This document shows positions 1 through 9,734 of a stretch of DNA of 64,000 nt, in pieces. Under the pieces are notes generated by a model. The model did not search any database, had not been told where the DNA came from, and worked only from the letters and a program-made list of their open reading frames with translations. The position numbers were made by a program, and so were the translations under genes. This DNA comes from Subsaximicrobium wynnwilliamsii. Lineage in GTDB: Bacteria; Bacteroidota; Bacteroidia; Flavobacteriales; Flavobacteriaceae. Within the stretch, counting starts at the first letter, position 1. Each line of letters opens with the position of its first letter. The DNA is taken from assembly GCF_007997225.1 (NCBI RefSeq), contig NZ_VORM01000026.1:1-64000 (forward strand), written 5' to 3'.

Positions 1-1660
1 TAAAAATACGAAAACTCTTTTAGGAATTACCGCATTGCGAACTCTAAGGCTCCTCAGAAAGGATTGTTCCCAATAAATTTCAACTCAGCGAGAAGATGTT
101 GGTGGAAAACACCAACATCGGCAGCTCGACCATGAACAAAACCAGCACGCAGGTTTACGGTTTCAAAACATACTGTTTAGAGAATAAATAAGCTTTTTTT
201 AATTCGAAATTCCGGTTCCAGCAAAGCCATTGTTGGTGTTTTCCACCAACAATCACAGCAGAGTGAGACGAATGCTCACATAAAAAACTAAATCCAATTT
301 CAACCGCAATGCCATCTTTGATGTTTCCCACCAACAGCACCGACCGAGTGAAGCCAAGGATGAATTGAATCGAAATCATGAATTCAGCGAAGCCATTGTT
401 GGTGTTTTCCACCAACAATCCCAGCAGAGTAAGACCAGGGTTAACTTAAATCGAAATTATCTATTTATTTGAAGGAAGTTAAATGACAGGTTTCACTGAA
501 CCACTATAATTCAAACAGATTTTTGCAAACCATTTTATCCTTTGCATGATCCATAATCCCAGTGAACGAGAAGATGTTGGTGGAAAACACCAACATCGGC
601 AGCTCGACCATAAACGAAACCAGCACGCAGGTTTACGGTTTCAAAACATACTGTTTAGAGAATAAATAAGCTTTTTTTAATTCGAAATTCCGGTTCCAGC
701 GAAGCCATTGTTGGTGTTTTCCACCAACAATCCCAACCGAGTGATCCCACCGCAAATAAAAAAACTAAAAATAGACTATTTTACAGATTTCCTTACCTCT
801 TTGACGGAAGTTGAAATGCCAGATTGAACCACAATCCCGGTTAACGAGAAGATGTTGGTGGAAAACACCAACATCGGCAGCTCAACCACGAACGAAACCA
901 GCACGCAGGTTTATGGTTTCAAAACAAACCATTTCTAGAATAAACAAGCTCGTTTTAGCGAGAATCTGATTCCGGCAAAGCAATTGTTGGTGTTTTCCAC
1001 CAACAATCACAACCGAGTGAGACCAAGGATGACTTAAATCGAAATTATCTATTTATTTGAAGGAAGTTAAATGACAGGTTTCACTGAACCACTATAATTC
1101 AAACAGATTTTTGCAAACCATTTTATCCTTTGCATGATCCACAATCCCAGTGAACGAGAAGATGTTGGTGGAAAACACCAACATCGGCAACTCGACCATA
1201 AACAAAACCAGCACGCAGGTTTACGGCTTTGAGACATACTGTTTAGAGAATAACAGGTTTTTTTCAATTCGAAATTCCATATCCAGCGAAGCCATTGTTG
1301 GTGTTTTCCACCAACAATCACAGCAGAGTGAGACCAAGGATGACTTAAATCAAAATTATCTATTTATTTGAAGGAAGTTATATGACAGGTTTCACTGAAA
1401 CACTATAATTCGAACAGATTTTTGGAAACCATTTTATCCTTTGCATGATCCACAATCCCGGTTAACGAGAAGATGTTGGTGGAAAACACCAACATCGGCA
1501 GCTCAACCACGAACAAATCAGCACGCAGGTTTACGGTTTTAAAACATACTGTTTAGAGAATAAATAAGCTTTTTTTAATTCGAAATTCCGGTTCCAGCAA
1601 AGCCATTGTTGGTGTTTTCCACCAACAATCACAGCAGAGTGAGGCGATTGCCCGTAAAAA
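1..1660. repeat. Array of paired hairpin repeats, about five units
   Basis: Each unit carries two hairpins. Hairpin A has arms GATGTTGGTG / CACCAACATC and loop GAAAA, at 95-119, 573-597, 851-875, 1161-1185 and 1472-1496. Hairpin B has arms ATTGTTGGTG / CACCAACAAT and loop TTTTC, at 229-253, 707-731, 983-1007, 1294-1318 and 1605-1629, with an extra copy at 395-419 and a damaged one near 319-336. The A-to-B distance is always 132-134 bp, and B is A in inverted orientation, so each unit is a segment of about 158 bp bounded by inverted hairpins. Units repeat every 278-478 bp, mostly about 310. No credible gene lies here. Confidence 0.9.
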
Positions 1661-1667
1661 GCAACCT

Positions 1668-2552
1668 TCACCCCTTAACCATCCCATACACCTTCTTAGC
1701 GCCCATCATCAAAACCAAAGCCACAGCACCAACTGCCAAGCCCACAATGAAATCACGGATGAAAGAGGGGATGCTCTCCAAAAAGTGATGCATAAACTCC
1801 AAGTTGTGCACAAAAATTCCTCCGGACACCAAGAGCAAAGCGATGGTACCAATCACGCTAAGGCTTTTGACTATTTTGGGCAATGCCATAACCAAGAAGT
1901 TACCAATACTATAGAAAAATCCTTTTTTGTCTTGATTGAGTTTCATGAGCTTGTAGCCCAAATCGTCCATACGCACAATGAGCGCCACAATGCCATAGAC
2001 CCCAACGGTGGCGATGATGGCCACTATGGAAACCACAATGATTTGAAACAACAATTCCCTACCTACCACCGTGCCAAGCGCAATGATCACGATTTCAACC
2101 GAAAGGATGAAATCGGTAAGAATGGCCGATTTGATCTTGTCTTCCTCAATGGCAAGAATTTCTTCTTTAGGCAGTTCCGCTTGTTCCAACCTTGAGGTCT
2201 CTTCGCCTTTGGGATGGTGTGGCACAAAATACTCATAAATTTTTTCCGCACCTTCATAAGCGAGATAGACCCCGCCTAATATGAGAATAACGGTCACGCC
2301 TGTTGGTAAAAAGGCACTCAGCAAAAACGCAATGGGGAGGATGATAAGCTTGTTCAAAAACGAGCCTTTGGTTATGGCCCATAAAACCGGTATCTCGCGT
2401 GAGGATACAAAGCCCGACGCTTTTTCAGCATTTACGGCCAAGTCATCGCCCAGAATACCCGCGGTTTTCTTGGTAGTGATCTTGCTCATGGCCGCCACAT
2501 CGTCCATAAGAGCACCAATATCATCAAAAAGCGCAAAAAATCCTGAAGCCAT
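1668..2552 (-). CDS. DUF808 (YedI-type) integral membrane protein
   Basis: The 294-residue protein matches the DUF808/YedI family, whose members are inner-membrane proteins of unknown function. The N-terminus is typical of the family (MASGFFALFDDIGALMDD), followed by a segment with KKTAGILGDDLAVNA and several hydrophobic stretches, at about residues 70-100, 150-195, 220-250 and 265-290. Length fits the family. It ends only a few bases from the hairpin array, so the array lies at its 3' side. It reads in the same direction as pssA but a spacer of about 140 bp with low-complexity sequence separates them. Family assignment is by recognition; no biochemical role can be given. Confidence 0.85.
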   Translation of the reverse strand: MASGFFALFDDIGALMDDVAAMSKITTKKTAGILGDDLAVNAEKASGFVSSREIPVLWAITKGSFLNKLIILPIAFLLSAFLPTGVTVILILGGVYLAYEGAEKIYEYFVPHHPKGEETSRLEQAELPKEEILAIEEDKIKSAILTDFILSVEIVIIALGTVVGRELLFQIIVVSIVAIIATVGVYGIVALIVRMDDLGYKLMKLNQDKKGFFYSIGNFLVMALPKIVKSLSVIGTIALLLVSGGIFVHNLEFMHHFLESIPSFIRDFIVGLAVGAVALVLMMGAKKVYGMVKG

Positions 2553-2582
2553 GTTGTTGTTTATTGTTAAGTTGTGAATCTG

Positions 2583-2690
2583 TTATTTTGAACTTTGAAC
2601 CTGCCTGCCGTTAGGTAAGTAGGTCTTGAACTTTGAATTTTGAACCTTGAATTTTAAACCTTGAATCCTGAACCTTGAATTTCAAAACCC
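2583..2690. repeat. Short word-repeat spacer (TTGAACCTTGAATTT type)
   Basis: The spacer between pssA and the DUF808 gene is made of degenerate repeats of words such as TTGAACCTTGAATTT, interrupted by CCTGCCTGCCGTTAGG, a relative of the GCCTGCC repeats near 41.6 kb. It is a small example of the low-complexity tracts found elsewhere in the window. Confidence 0.7.
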
Positions 2691-2691
2691 T

Positions 2692-3444
2692 TCATTCCGC
2701 AGTAAGCGATTTAAATAGCATGGAGGTTAAGAAATAGCCCAAGATCACAATGGGAATTGCAATAAATTGAAACAGTACCACCATGACTAAAGTGAACATG
2801 ATAAAACCATAACGCACCACATTCCGTTTGAAACTATAGTCTTTAAATTTCAGGGCGAATAATTTAATGTCGGCGTTGAGCAAATAGCAGCTCAGTAAGG
2901 TCAGTATGATCAGAAACCACGGATTGATGATAATTTCGGTAATGAGATTGCTATTCTGAAACTCCAAAATGAGTGGCAAAGACAAGATAAGCAGGGCATT
3001 TGCCGGTGTTGGTAGGCCTTTGAAATAGGTCTGTTGGTCTTCATCAATATTGAACTTGGCCAAACGGTAGGCGGAAGCGAGTGTGATAAAGAGTCCGCTG
3101 AGTGCTAAAACTGGCATGTGCACACTGCTAAATTCAAAGTCGCTGCTCCACTCCTTGGCAGTTGATAGTTCTTCGGTATCCAAGCTAATGGCTAGCAATT
3201 TGAACATCACAATGCCGGGCACCAAACCGCTGGTCACCATATCGGCGAGTGAATCCAATTGAATCCCCAAATCGCTCTGCACGTTCAACTTTCTGGCTAA
3301 CAATCCGTCGAAGAAATCAAAGAAAATACCTAGAAAAACGAAGATGGCTGCCGCCACAAAATTGTTGTAAACTGCAAATAACACTGCAATACTTCCGCTG
3401 AAGAGATTGAGCAAGGTCACAAAATTGGGTATGAATTTTTTCAC
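2692..3444 (-). CDS. pssA: CDP-diacylglycerol--serine O-phosphatidyltransferase
   Basis: It condenses CDP-diacylglycerol with L-serine to give phosphatidylserine, the precursor of phosphatidylethanolamine, in the inner membrane. The CDP-alcohol phosphatidyltransferase motif DG-x2-AR-x8-G-x3-D-x3-D is complete at residues 46-68 (D46, G47, A50, R51, G60, D64, D68). The 250-residue protein has about six to eight hydrophobic segments, as usual for the PssA branch. The start codon is GTG (bases 3442-3444); it gives the typical N-terminus MKKFIPNFVTLLNL, which supports it. It diverges from the PorV/PorQ-like gene across a 129-bp promoter region. Confidence 0.93.
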   Translation of the reverse strand: MKKFIPNFVTLLNLFSGSIAVLFAVYNNFVAAAIFVFLGIFFDFFDGLLARKLNVQSDLGIQLDSLADMVTSGLVPGIVMFKLLAISLDTEELSTAKEWSSDFEFSSVHMPVLALSGLFITLASAYRLAKFNIDEDQQTYFKGLPTPANALLILSLPLILEFQNSNLITEIIINPWFLIILTLLSCYLLNADIKLFALKFKDYSFKRNVVRYGFIMFTLVMVVLFQFIAIPIVILGYFLTSMLFKSLTAE

Positions 3445-3573
3445 AGACGTATGTTTAGTGGGTGTAAAAATAGCAAACTATTTGTGACTAACAGCTTACA
3501 TGTGCAATAATGGCCTTCCTTTACAGTTAAATAGATGAAAATTATTGTGCATCTTTGTAAAAAATTTTAGCTA

Positions 3574-4644
3574 TTGAAATATTACGCTATCATTGTATTA
3601 TCCATGATCTCGTTGCTAAGTACCGCTCAAACCACCCGTAAATACTCCAATGAGTTTTTAAACATTGGTGTGGATGCAGCGGCTTTGGGCATGAGCAATG
3701 CAGTGTCCTCCCATACTTCCGATGTGAATGCGGGCTATTGGAATCCTGCCGGCCTGGTCAATTTGGAAGACAACCAATTGGCACTTTTTCACTCCAGTTA
3801 CTTCGCCAATATTGCCAATTACAACTACATCGCCTTTGCAAAACCTTTAGACGATAAAAGTGCGGTGGGCTTCTCCTTGATTCGTTTTGGGGTGGATGAC
3901 ATTCTGGATACCACACAATTGATTGACGACCAAGGGAACATCAATTACGACAGGGTAAGCCTCTTTTCAACTGCCGATTATGCACTTACTTTTTCTTACG
4001 CCAGACGCTTGCCGCTGGACGGTTTCAGCTATGGTGTGAATGCCAAGGTGGTGCGACGCATTATTGGCGACTTCGCCTCGTCTTGGGGCTTTGGTCTGGA
4101 TGCTGGCATTCAGTTTCAGTCTAAAAACGACTGGAAATTTGGCATCATGGCCCGTGACATTACCACCACCTTCAATGCCTGGAGCTTTGATGATGAAAAA
4201 TTAGCCGACATCCAAAACGCGGTGGAAGGCCAAAATCAAACGGTGCCAGAAAGTACCGAGCTCACGCTTCCGAAATTACAAATCGGACTCTCAAAAAAAT
4301 TCGTCTTCCATTACGATTACTCCTTACTAACCTCCTTTGACCTCAACGTGCGGTTTGCCGAAACCAATGACATCATTTCCACCTCCGTGGCCAGTATCAA
4401 TCCGGCCCTGGGCTTTGAATTTGGCTATACCGATTTGGTGTTTCTAAGAGCCGGCGCAGGGAATTTTCAGAACGAACTCCAATTGGACAATACAGAGAGT
4501 CTAAGCTTTCAGCCTAGTCTGGGCTTAGGTTTCAAATATAGAGGCATTCAAATTGACTATGCCTTTACCGATATTGGCGACCAAAGTGCCGCCTTATATT
4601 CCAATGTATTCTCATTAAAACTTGACTTTAGCATCTTTAGATAG
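3574..4644 (+). CDS. PorV/PorQ family outer-membrane beta-barrel protein
   Basis: The 356-residue protein has a signal peptide (about residues 1-19, ending STAQ) followed by the N-terminal signature of the PorV/PorQ family (NIGVDAAALGMSNAV, then YWNPAGL). The rest alternates polar and hydrophobic residues and ends in an aromatic-rich strand (KLDFSIFR), as expected of an outer-membrane barrel. PorV is the shuttle of the type IX secretion system; paralogues have less certain roles, so I do not assign porV itself. The start is TTG at 3574; a later ATG (residue 11) would cut into the signal peptide, so TTG is preferred. Its stop overlaps the lnt start by one base, implying co-transcription and translational coupling. 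Confidence 0.82.
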   Translation: MKYYAIIVLSMISLLSTAQTTRKYSNEFLNIGVDAAALGMSNAVSSHTSDVNAGYWNPAGLVNLEDNQLALFHSSYFANIANYNYIAFAKPLDDKSAVGFSLIRFGVDDILDTTQLIDDQGNINYDRVSLFSTADYALTFSYARRLPLDGFSYGVNAKVVRRIIGDFASSWGFGLDAGIQFQSKNDWKFGIMARDITTTFNAWSFDDEKLADIQNAVEGQNQTVPESTELTLPKLQIGLSKKFVFHYDYSLLTSFDLNVRFAETNDIISTSVASINPALGFEFGYTDLVFLRAGAGNFQNELQLDNTESLSFQPSLGLGFKYRGIQIDYAFTDIGDQSAALYSNVFSLKLDFSIFR

Positions 4645-6230
4645 TGAACAAATTTCTACTCGCCCTCATATCCGGATTACTACTTGCCCTAGCTTGGCCA
4701 ACCTACGGGTTTCCGCTCTTGCTCTTTTTTGCCTTCGTGCCCTTATTGTTGGCCGAACAGCAATGGCGACACAGTGACAGCAAACGCAAAGGCTTAAAAA
4801 TATTTGCAGCCTCCTACCTCACATTTTTCATCTGGAACCTCGTGACCACAAGTTGGCTAAGGCATGCCGATTTGTTTGGCGCCAGTTTTGCGGTTTTGGT
4901 AAATTCAGCATTGATGGCGGCACTCATCCTGCTCTACCACTATTACTCGCGACGCCAATCGCTAAACCGATCGCTCTTGTTTTTGGTTGCCCTTTGGATA
5001 AGCTTTGAGAAAATGCACCTCGCTTGGGAATTTTCATGGCCCTGGCTCAATCTGGGCAATGGGTTTTCAGAGTACATCTCTTGGATCCAATGGTACGAAT
5101 ACACCGGCACTTTTGGCGGAACGCTTTGGGTGTGGCTGGTAAATGTACTCGTCTTCAAAGGCGTATTGGCCTATAGGAAAGCAGGCTCAAAAACGCTTTT
5201 AAAATCGGTTTTGCTGAAGACGGCCGCATTCATCATCGTACCTATAGCCATTTCATTGGTCATCTATTACAACTATGAGGAAGAAGGCGAAACCGTAAAC
5301 ATCATCGCGCTACAACCGAATATTGATCCCTATTCGGAAAAATACAAGGTCTCCAACCTCAAGTTTGCCGAACTGTTCAAAGACTTATCCGACTCCAAAA
5401 TCAGCGATTCCACCGATTTTGTCATTGCGCCCGAAACCTATTTTGCACAGAGCATCCGTTTGCCTCAATTTGACAAATCCCTATTAAAAAATAAGTTACA
5501 GCAGTATGTTTCCGCGCACCCGCAAATCAATTTGCTTACCGGCATTTCCTTTATAGACGATTTTCACGACCCCGAGCGTGTGGGCCCGCAAACCAATCAG
5601 TACGGTGCCAACACTTGGTACAATGATTATAATTCCGCGATATTCATCAATACTTCAGACAGCGTTGCGCAGTACAACAAGTCCAAGTTGGTGGTAGGGG
5701 TTGAGAATTTCCCCTACCAAAGCATTCTGAAACCCTTAATTGGCGATGCCATGATTGATTTGGGTGGCACCGTTTCCATGAAAACCACCCAGGATTACCG
5801 AGGGGTATTCACATCCTCCAACGGAAAATTCAAGGCAGCACCCATCATTTGTTACGAATCGGTTTATGGCGAATTTGTAACCGGCTACGTAAGAAACGGC
5901 GCCAATTTCCTGACCATCATCACCAACGATGCCTGGTGGGGCGAGACCCAAGGTCACAAACAACATTTAAGCCTCGCCCGTTTGCGCGCCATAGAAACCC
6001 GTCGTGCCATCGCCAGAAGCGCCAATACCGGAATCAGTGCCATCATCAACGCCAAAGGCCAAATCACAAAACAATTGGCCTACGGACAAAAAGGCGCCCT
6101 CTCCGGCAGTCTCATCGTCAACGAAAAAGAAACCTTCTACGTCCTCGCCGGCGACTACATCGCACGCATCGCCATATTCGTGATGATCTTCGTATTGCTG
6201 ATTGGTTTTTTCCGAAAAGAAAGAGTTTGA
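4644..6230 (+). CDS. lnt: Apolipoprotein N-acyltransferase
   Basis: It adds the third acyl chain to the N-terminal cysteine of lipoproteins at the periplasmic face of the inner membrane. The 528-residue protein has an N-terminal membrane domain (about residues 1-210) and a C-terminal nitrilase-type domain. The Glu-Lys-Cys catalytic triad is visible as E264 (in APETYF), K346 (in YNKSKLV) and C403 (in IICYESVYGEF). A last membrane helix follows near residue 505. The start is GTG at 4644, overlapping the upstream stop by one base. Length is normal for the family. The gene is followed directly by a low-complexity tract. Confidence 0.95.
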   Translation: MNKFLLALISGLLLALAWPTYGFPLLLFFAFVPLLLAEQQWRHSDSKRKGLKIFAASYLTFFIWNLVTTSWLRHADLFGASFAVLVNSALMAALILLYHYYSRRQSLNRSLLFLVALWISFEKMHLAWEFSWPWLNLGNGFSEYISWIQWYEYTGTFGGTLWVWLVNVLVFKGVLAYRKAGSKTLLKSVLLKTAAFIIVPIAISLVIYYNYEEEGETVNIIALQPNIDPYSEKYKVSNLKFAELFKDLSDSKISDSTDFVIAPETYFAQSIRLPQFDKSLLKNKLQQYVSAHPQINLLTGISFIDDFHDPERVGPQTNQYGANTWYNDYNSAIFINTSDSVAQYNKSKLVVGVENFPYQSILKPLIGDAMIDLGGTVSMKTTQDYRGVFTSSNGKFKAAPIICYESVYGEFVTGYVRNGANFLTIITNDAWWGETQGHKQHLSLARLRAIETRRAIARSANTGISAIINAKGQITKQLAYGQKGALSGSLIVNEKETFYVLAGDYIARIAIFVMIFVLLIGFFRKERV

Positions 6231-6767
6231 CGCTACGCGGAAGACGAGAACGAAGATGAAGATGAAGATGAAGATGAAGACGAAAGAGAGGAGACCGGAG
6301 ACGGGAGACGGAAGATGAAGATGAAGATGAAGATGAAAGAAAGGAGACCGGAGACGGGAGACGGAAGATGAAGATGAAGATGAAGACGAAAGAAAGGAGA
6401 CCGGAGACGGGAGACGGAGGATGAAGATGAAGACGAAGATGAAGATGAAGATGAAGACGAAGATGAAAGAAAGGAGACCGGAGACGGGAGACGGAGGATG
6501 AAGATGAAGATGAAGATGAAAGAAAGGAGACCGGAGACGGGAGACGGAAGACGGAAAACTGCGACTGCGACTGAAGACGAAAGAAAGGAGACCGGAGACG
6601 GAAGACCGAAGACGGAAAACTGCGACTGCAAATTGCGACTGAAAACTGAAGACTGCGACTGAAGACGAAAGAAAATAGACCGAAGACTGCAGACTGTAAA
6701 CTGCAAACTACCCACTACCTACTACCTACTACCTACTCCCCACTACCAACTACCCACTAACAACTAA
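6231..6767. repeat. Low-complexity tract of GATGAA hexamers and GAGACGG words
   Basis: The space between the convergent lnt and WcaJ-like genes is filled with runs of GATGAA/GACGAA hexamers broken by a recurrent word, GGAGACCGGAGACGGGAGACGG, which occurs about five times between 6283 and 6545. It passes into GACTGCGACTGAAGAC words (6555-6700) and then CTACCTACTAC words (6708-6767). It stays open on the minus strand as a Ser/Phe-rich reading frame only because of its period; it is not a gene. No clear intrinsic terminator is seen. Confidence 0.85.
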
Positions 6768-8162
6768 CTACTGTCCCCGATAATAAATAATCGTACTAAA
6801 CGTCTTGACCACAATATTGAGATCCAGAAACAGACTCCGGTGCTTGATGTAATAGAGGTCGTACTGCAGTTTGGTCAAACTATCATCCACCGAAGCCCCG
6901 TAGCGCGTGTTCACTTGTGCCCAGCCTGTGAGTCCGGGTTTTACGATATGTCGGGTTTCGTAGAAGGGGACGACCCCAGCCAATTCCCTCACAAAAAACG
7001 GACGCTCGGGTCTGGGACCTATAATACTCATCTCCGCTTTGAGCACGTTCATGAACTGCGGAACCTCATCCAATCTGGAGCGTCTCAAAAACTTACCGAA
7101 ACGCGTGATGCGCACATCATCTTTCTGTGCCCATTTGGCGCCTGATACTTCCGCATCAGTGACCATAGTGCGCAGTTTATAAATTTTAAAAACCTTCCCA
7201 TTTTTGCCCACCCGGTCTTGGATATAAAACACAGGCCCTCTATTGCCCATAAGATTGCCAATGAGCACGATCGGCAAAAGACAAAGTCCGAACACTAAAC
7301 CAATTACCGAAAAAATAAGATCGAACAAGCGGTGGAAAAAAAGATACAAGGTATTTTGATTGCTTCGGCTAAACGGAAAAAACTTATAGAAATCCTTCCC
7401 AATAAACTGAATGGGCACCCGGCGGGTCAATTCCTCATAGACCTGGGTATATTCCCTAATGATAAAACCGCGATCCAACAAGTGGATCAAATCACGGTAA
7501 ATGCTGGTGGTAATGATTTCAGAATTATAGGTGGCAATTAAAATCTCCGATACCTTTTCGCCCTTGATAACCTCCAAAAGGGCATGCCCCTCAAACTCGA
7601 TGAGCCCGGTAGTATTCACCGAAGCCTCTGTTTTCGTTTCACAATTGATAAAGCCAACGATCTTGTAATTGGGATCCATTTGTCTTAAGGGCTGCACAAT
7701 ATTCTCAATGTTGGAGATTTCGCCTACAAGCAGCACTTTTTTATAAAACCGTGGGGAGGATACAAAATTGATATAGGCAAAGCGCCACACAAACAGGCTA
7801 AACACCATGCACAGAAAAAAGAACAGGATCTGAAACCGGTTCATGGGCAAGAACGGTGTCAATACCGGCGTAAGCATATAAAACAGCACCGTAACCGATA
7901 CCGTCAAAACAATATTTCGAAACACCGTATCCAGCTCACTTGATTTCTGAAGATTATAAATTTCAAAAACCGTCCCAAAAGCCAAAATATAAACCGCCAG
8001 CACCGCAAGCGCCAACCAATTATCGGGCCTGATCTGCAGGTAGTCAAAGCTAGAACTCAGCTCCAAGCAATAGAGCCCGAAAAATACCACAAAGAGATCC
8101 ATAAGCCGCAAAAGGATCTTGCGTTCAGACACTTCAAAATGAATATTTTTCTTTTTACCCAT
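6768..8162 (-). CDS. Polyprenyl glycosylphosphotransferase (WcaJ/WbaP-type initiating transferase)
   Basis: It transfers a sugar-1-phosphate from a nucleotide sugar to undecaprenyl phosphate, the first step of surface-glycan assembly. The 464-residue protein has four to five N-terminal membrane helices (about residues 15-150), a Rossmann-like middle part (GEISNIENIVQPLRQ onward), another helix near 275-300, and a C-terminal bacterial sugar transferase domain with KIYKLRTM, a RRSRLDEVPQ segment and GPRPERP. Length fits the long (WcaJ) class. It is the last gene of the polysaccharide locus, cut off from the rest by the repeat tract with the toxin-antitoxin pairs. Substrate (Glc-1-P, Gal-1-P or other) cannot be told. 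Confidence 0.9.
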   Translation of the reverse strand: MGKKKNIHFEVSERKILLRLMDLFVVFFGLYCLELSSSFDYLQIRPDNWLALAVLAVYILAFGTVFEIYNLQKSSELDTVFRNIVLTVSVTVLFYMLTPVLTPFLPMNRFQILFFFLCMVFSLFVWRFAYINFVSSPRFYKKVLLVGEISNIENIVQPLRQMDPNYKIVGFINCETKTEASVNTTGLIEFEGHALLEVIKGEKVSEILIATYNSEIITTSIYRDLIHLLDRGFIIREYTQVYEELTRRVPIQFIGKDFYKFFPFSRSNQNTLYLFFHRLFDLIFSVIGLVFGLCLLPIVLIGNLMGNRGPVFYIQDRVGKNGKVFKIYKLRTMVTDAEVSGAKWAQKDDVRITRFGKFLRRSRLDEVPQFMNVLKAEMSIIGPRPERPFFVRELAGVVPFYETRHIVKPGLTGWAQVNTRYGASVDDSLTKLQYDLYYIKHRSLFLDLNIVVKTFSTIIYYRGQ

Positions 8163-8329
8163 AGTCCCAATTAGGGTCTAAATATATAAAGTTATACATC
8201 ACCGTCTCACAAAAACAGCTTTAAATCGTCATAATCCCAAATCTTACTTGCAATTGGTAAATTCTTAAACTATTGAGCCTATTTTTCGCGGTCTACATCG
8301 ATTGCAAAAGATGAAATAGTGTTTTAGCT

Positions 8330-9440
8330 TTTGGTTTTTAGCTTTTAGCTTCTAGTCTCTAGTCTCTAGACTCTAGCGTCTTAATTCTTCGTTCTAGCTT
8401 CTAGTCTCTAGCGTCTTGATTCTTCGTTCTAGCTTCTAGTCTCTAGCGTCTTGATTCTTTGTACTTAATACGCCCTTCTAACTTCTTCATTCCATACCAT
8501 CATGCCACTAATCCCAAATCCCAAATTCCTAATCCCCAATGCGTCACAATCAAGTCTAGCTTCTAGCTGTCTAGATTCTAGCATCTTAATTCTCAATTCC
8601 TAATCCCCAATCAAAAATCGTAAATCGTAAATCAAAAATCCCCAAGTCCTAAGTCTTACGTCCCTTCCAGTCTTATGTCTTATTCAACCTAATCCCAAAT
8701 TCGTCACAATCAAGTCTAGCCTCTAGCTGTCTAGATTCTAGTCTCTAGCGTCTTGATTCTTTGTACTTAATACGCCCTTCTAACTTCTTCATTCCATACC
8801 ATCATTCCACTAATCCCAAATCCCTAATTCCTAATCCCCAATACGTCACAATCAAGTCTAGCTTCTAGCTGTCTAGCCTCTAGACTCTAGCTATCTAGAT
8901 TCTAGCGTCTAGCGTCTAATTCGTGCCGAATAAGCCTTGCCCCAACCCGCCGCGGCGGGTGGCTTATTCTAAAATTAGTTTCTATTTGAGAATTATTACT
9001 CCCTCAGGCAGAACGAACAAAAATCCGGATTGCCTTACGAATTTTTTAATTATTTTGACTAAAAGCCGGCAAGCTGGTTCGTGTCAGAGTCAAGTCTAGC
9101 CTCTAGACTCTAGACTCTAGCTTCTTAATTCTTTGTACTTAATACTTTGTTCCATACCATCATTCCACTAATCCCAAATCCCTAATTCCTAATACCTAAT
9201 TCGTCACAATCAAATCTAGCCTCTAGCTGTCTAGATTCTAGCATCTTAAATCTTAATTCCTAATCCCCAATCAAAAATCGTAAATCGTAAATCAAAAATC
9301 CCCAAGTCCTAAGTCTTACGTCCCTTCCAGTCTTATGTCTTATTCAACCTAATCCCCAATGCGTTACAATCAAATATAGCCTCTAGCTGTCTAGTTTCTA
9401 GCATCTTGGTACTTTGTACTACTATACACTTAATTTCTCC
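8330..9440. repeat. Word-repeat tract 1a (TCTAG / CTAATCCC / AAGTCCTAAGTC words)
   Basis: About 1.1 kb without a gene. It is built from a few degenerate words: TAGCTTCTAG/TAGTCTCTAG, TTAATTCTTTGTACTT, CTAATCCCAAATCCCTAATTCC, CAAAAATCGTAAATCG, and CCCCAAGTCCTAAGTCTTACGTCCC. A recurring anchor, TCACAATCAAGTCTAG, opens each unit (near 8543, 8703, 8846, with variants near 9084, 9204 and 9364), giving units of roughly 130-160 bp. A structured 162-bp element interrupts it at 8924-9085. The same tract resumes after each toxin-antitoxin pair. Positions 8163-8330 show nothing but AT-rich spacer. Confidence 0.88.
8924..9085. repeat. Hairpin-bearing element, copy 1
   Basis: A 162-bp sequence repeated at 11570-11729. 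It begins with an imperfectly nested hairpin: outer arms GAATAAGCC / GGCTTATTC, and an inner GC-rich palindrome ACCCGCCG / CGGCGGGT. A conserved body follows (CTAAAATTAGTTTCTATTTG and further) and an end with GCTGGTTCGTGTCA. It is more complex than the surrounding words and differs from them in composition. It may be a small mobile element or a structured RNA; no reading frame is seen. Confidence 0.75.
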
Positions 9441-9476
9441 AAACCAAAAAACCTCTTACCGAGTTTGATAATTTAG

Positions 9477-9484
9477 TATCTTTG
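9477..9484 (+). promoter_or_regulatory. Putative -7 promoter element of toxin-antitoxin copy 1
   Basis: TATCTTTG matches the Bacteroidota -7 consensus TAnnTTTG and lies 16 bp ahead of the antitoxin ATG. A well-spaced -33 TTTG is not obvious. The duplicated copy has the same element at 10665-10672. Confidence 0.5.
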
Positions 9485-9500
9485 ATAAAAGTCAATCGAA

Positions 9501-9734
9501 ATGAATTTAGAAACTCGAAAAATAGAATTTGTCCAGGAATTTTTAAAACTTCAAAGCGAAGACGCGATTGCCCGACTCGAAAAACTATTAGAACAACAAA
9601 AAATGACCCCCGACCAAAAACGACTTGCCCCTATGACCCAAGCGGAATTGAATAACCGAATCGACCAATCAGAATCAGACTTCCTCAATAATCGCTATAA
9701 AAGCAGTGCCGAACTCTTAGCCAAATACGAATAA
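9501..9734 (+). CDS. Putative antitoxin of a ParE/RelE-type pair, copy 1
   Basis: A 77-residue, charged, probably helical protein (MNLETRKIEFVQEFLKLQ...). I infer the antitoxin role from position: its stop overlaps the start of a ParE/RelE-type toxin gene by one base (TAATG). The N-terminal half could form a short coiled coil (about residues 8-35), while the C-terminal part (SESDFLNNRYKSSAELLAKYE) resembles the toxin-binding tail of small Bacteroidota antitoxins. No classic DNA-binding motif is obvious. A second copy lies at 10689, with two residues changed (L42V, N53K approximately). The whole pair is set in word-repeat tract. Confidence 0.7.
   Translation: MNLETRKIEFVQEFLKLQSEDAIARLEKLLEQQKMTPDQKRLAPMTQAELNNRIDQSESDFLNNRYKSSAELLAKYE

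Noticed and set aside
1-1660. CRISPR array
   Set aside because: The repeated hairpins are 132-340 bp apart, the sequences between them are themselves repeated, and no cas gene is present.
1-1660. Integron attC sites
   Set aside because: The arms GTTGGTG / CACCAAC do not fit the GTTRRRY core, there are no cassettes between the hairpins, and no integrase is seen.
6233-6715. Minus-strand open frame of 160 codons, rich in Ser, Phe and Ile
   Set aside because: It is a translation of the hexamer tract; the peptide consists of repeated words with no gene-like start or composition.
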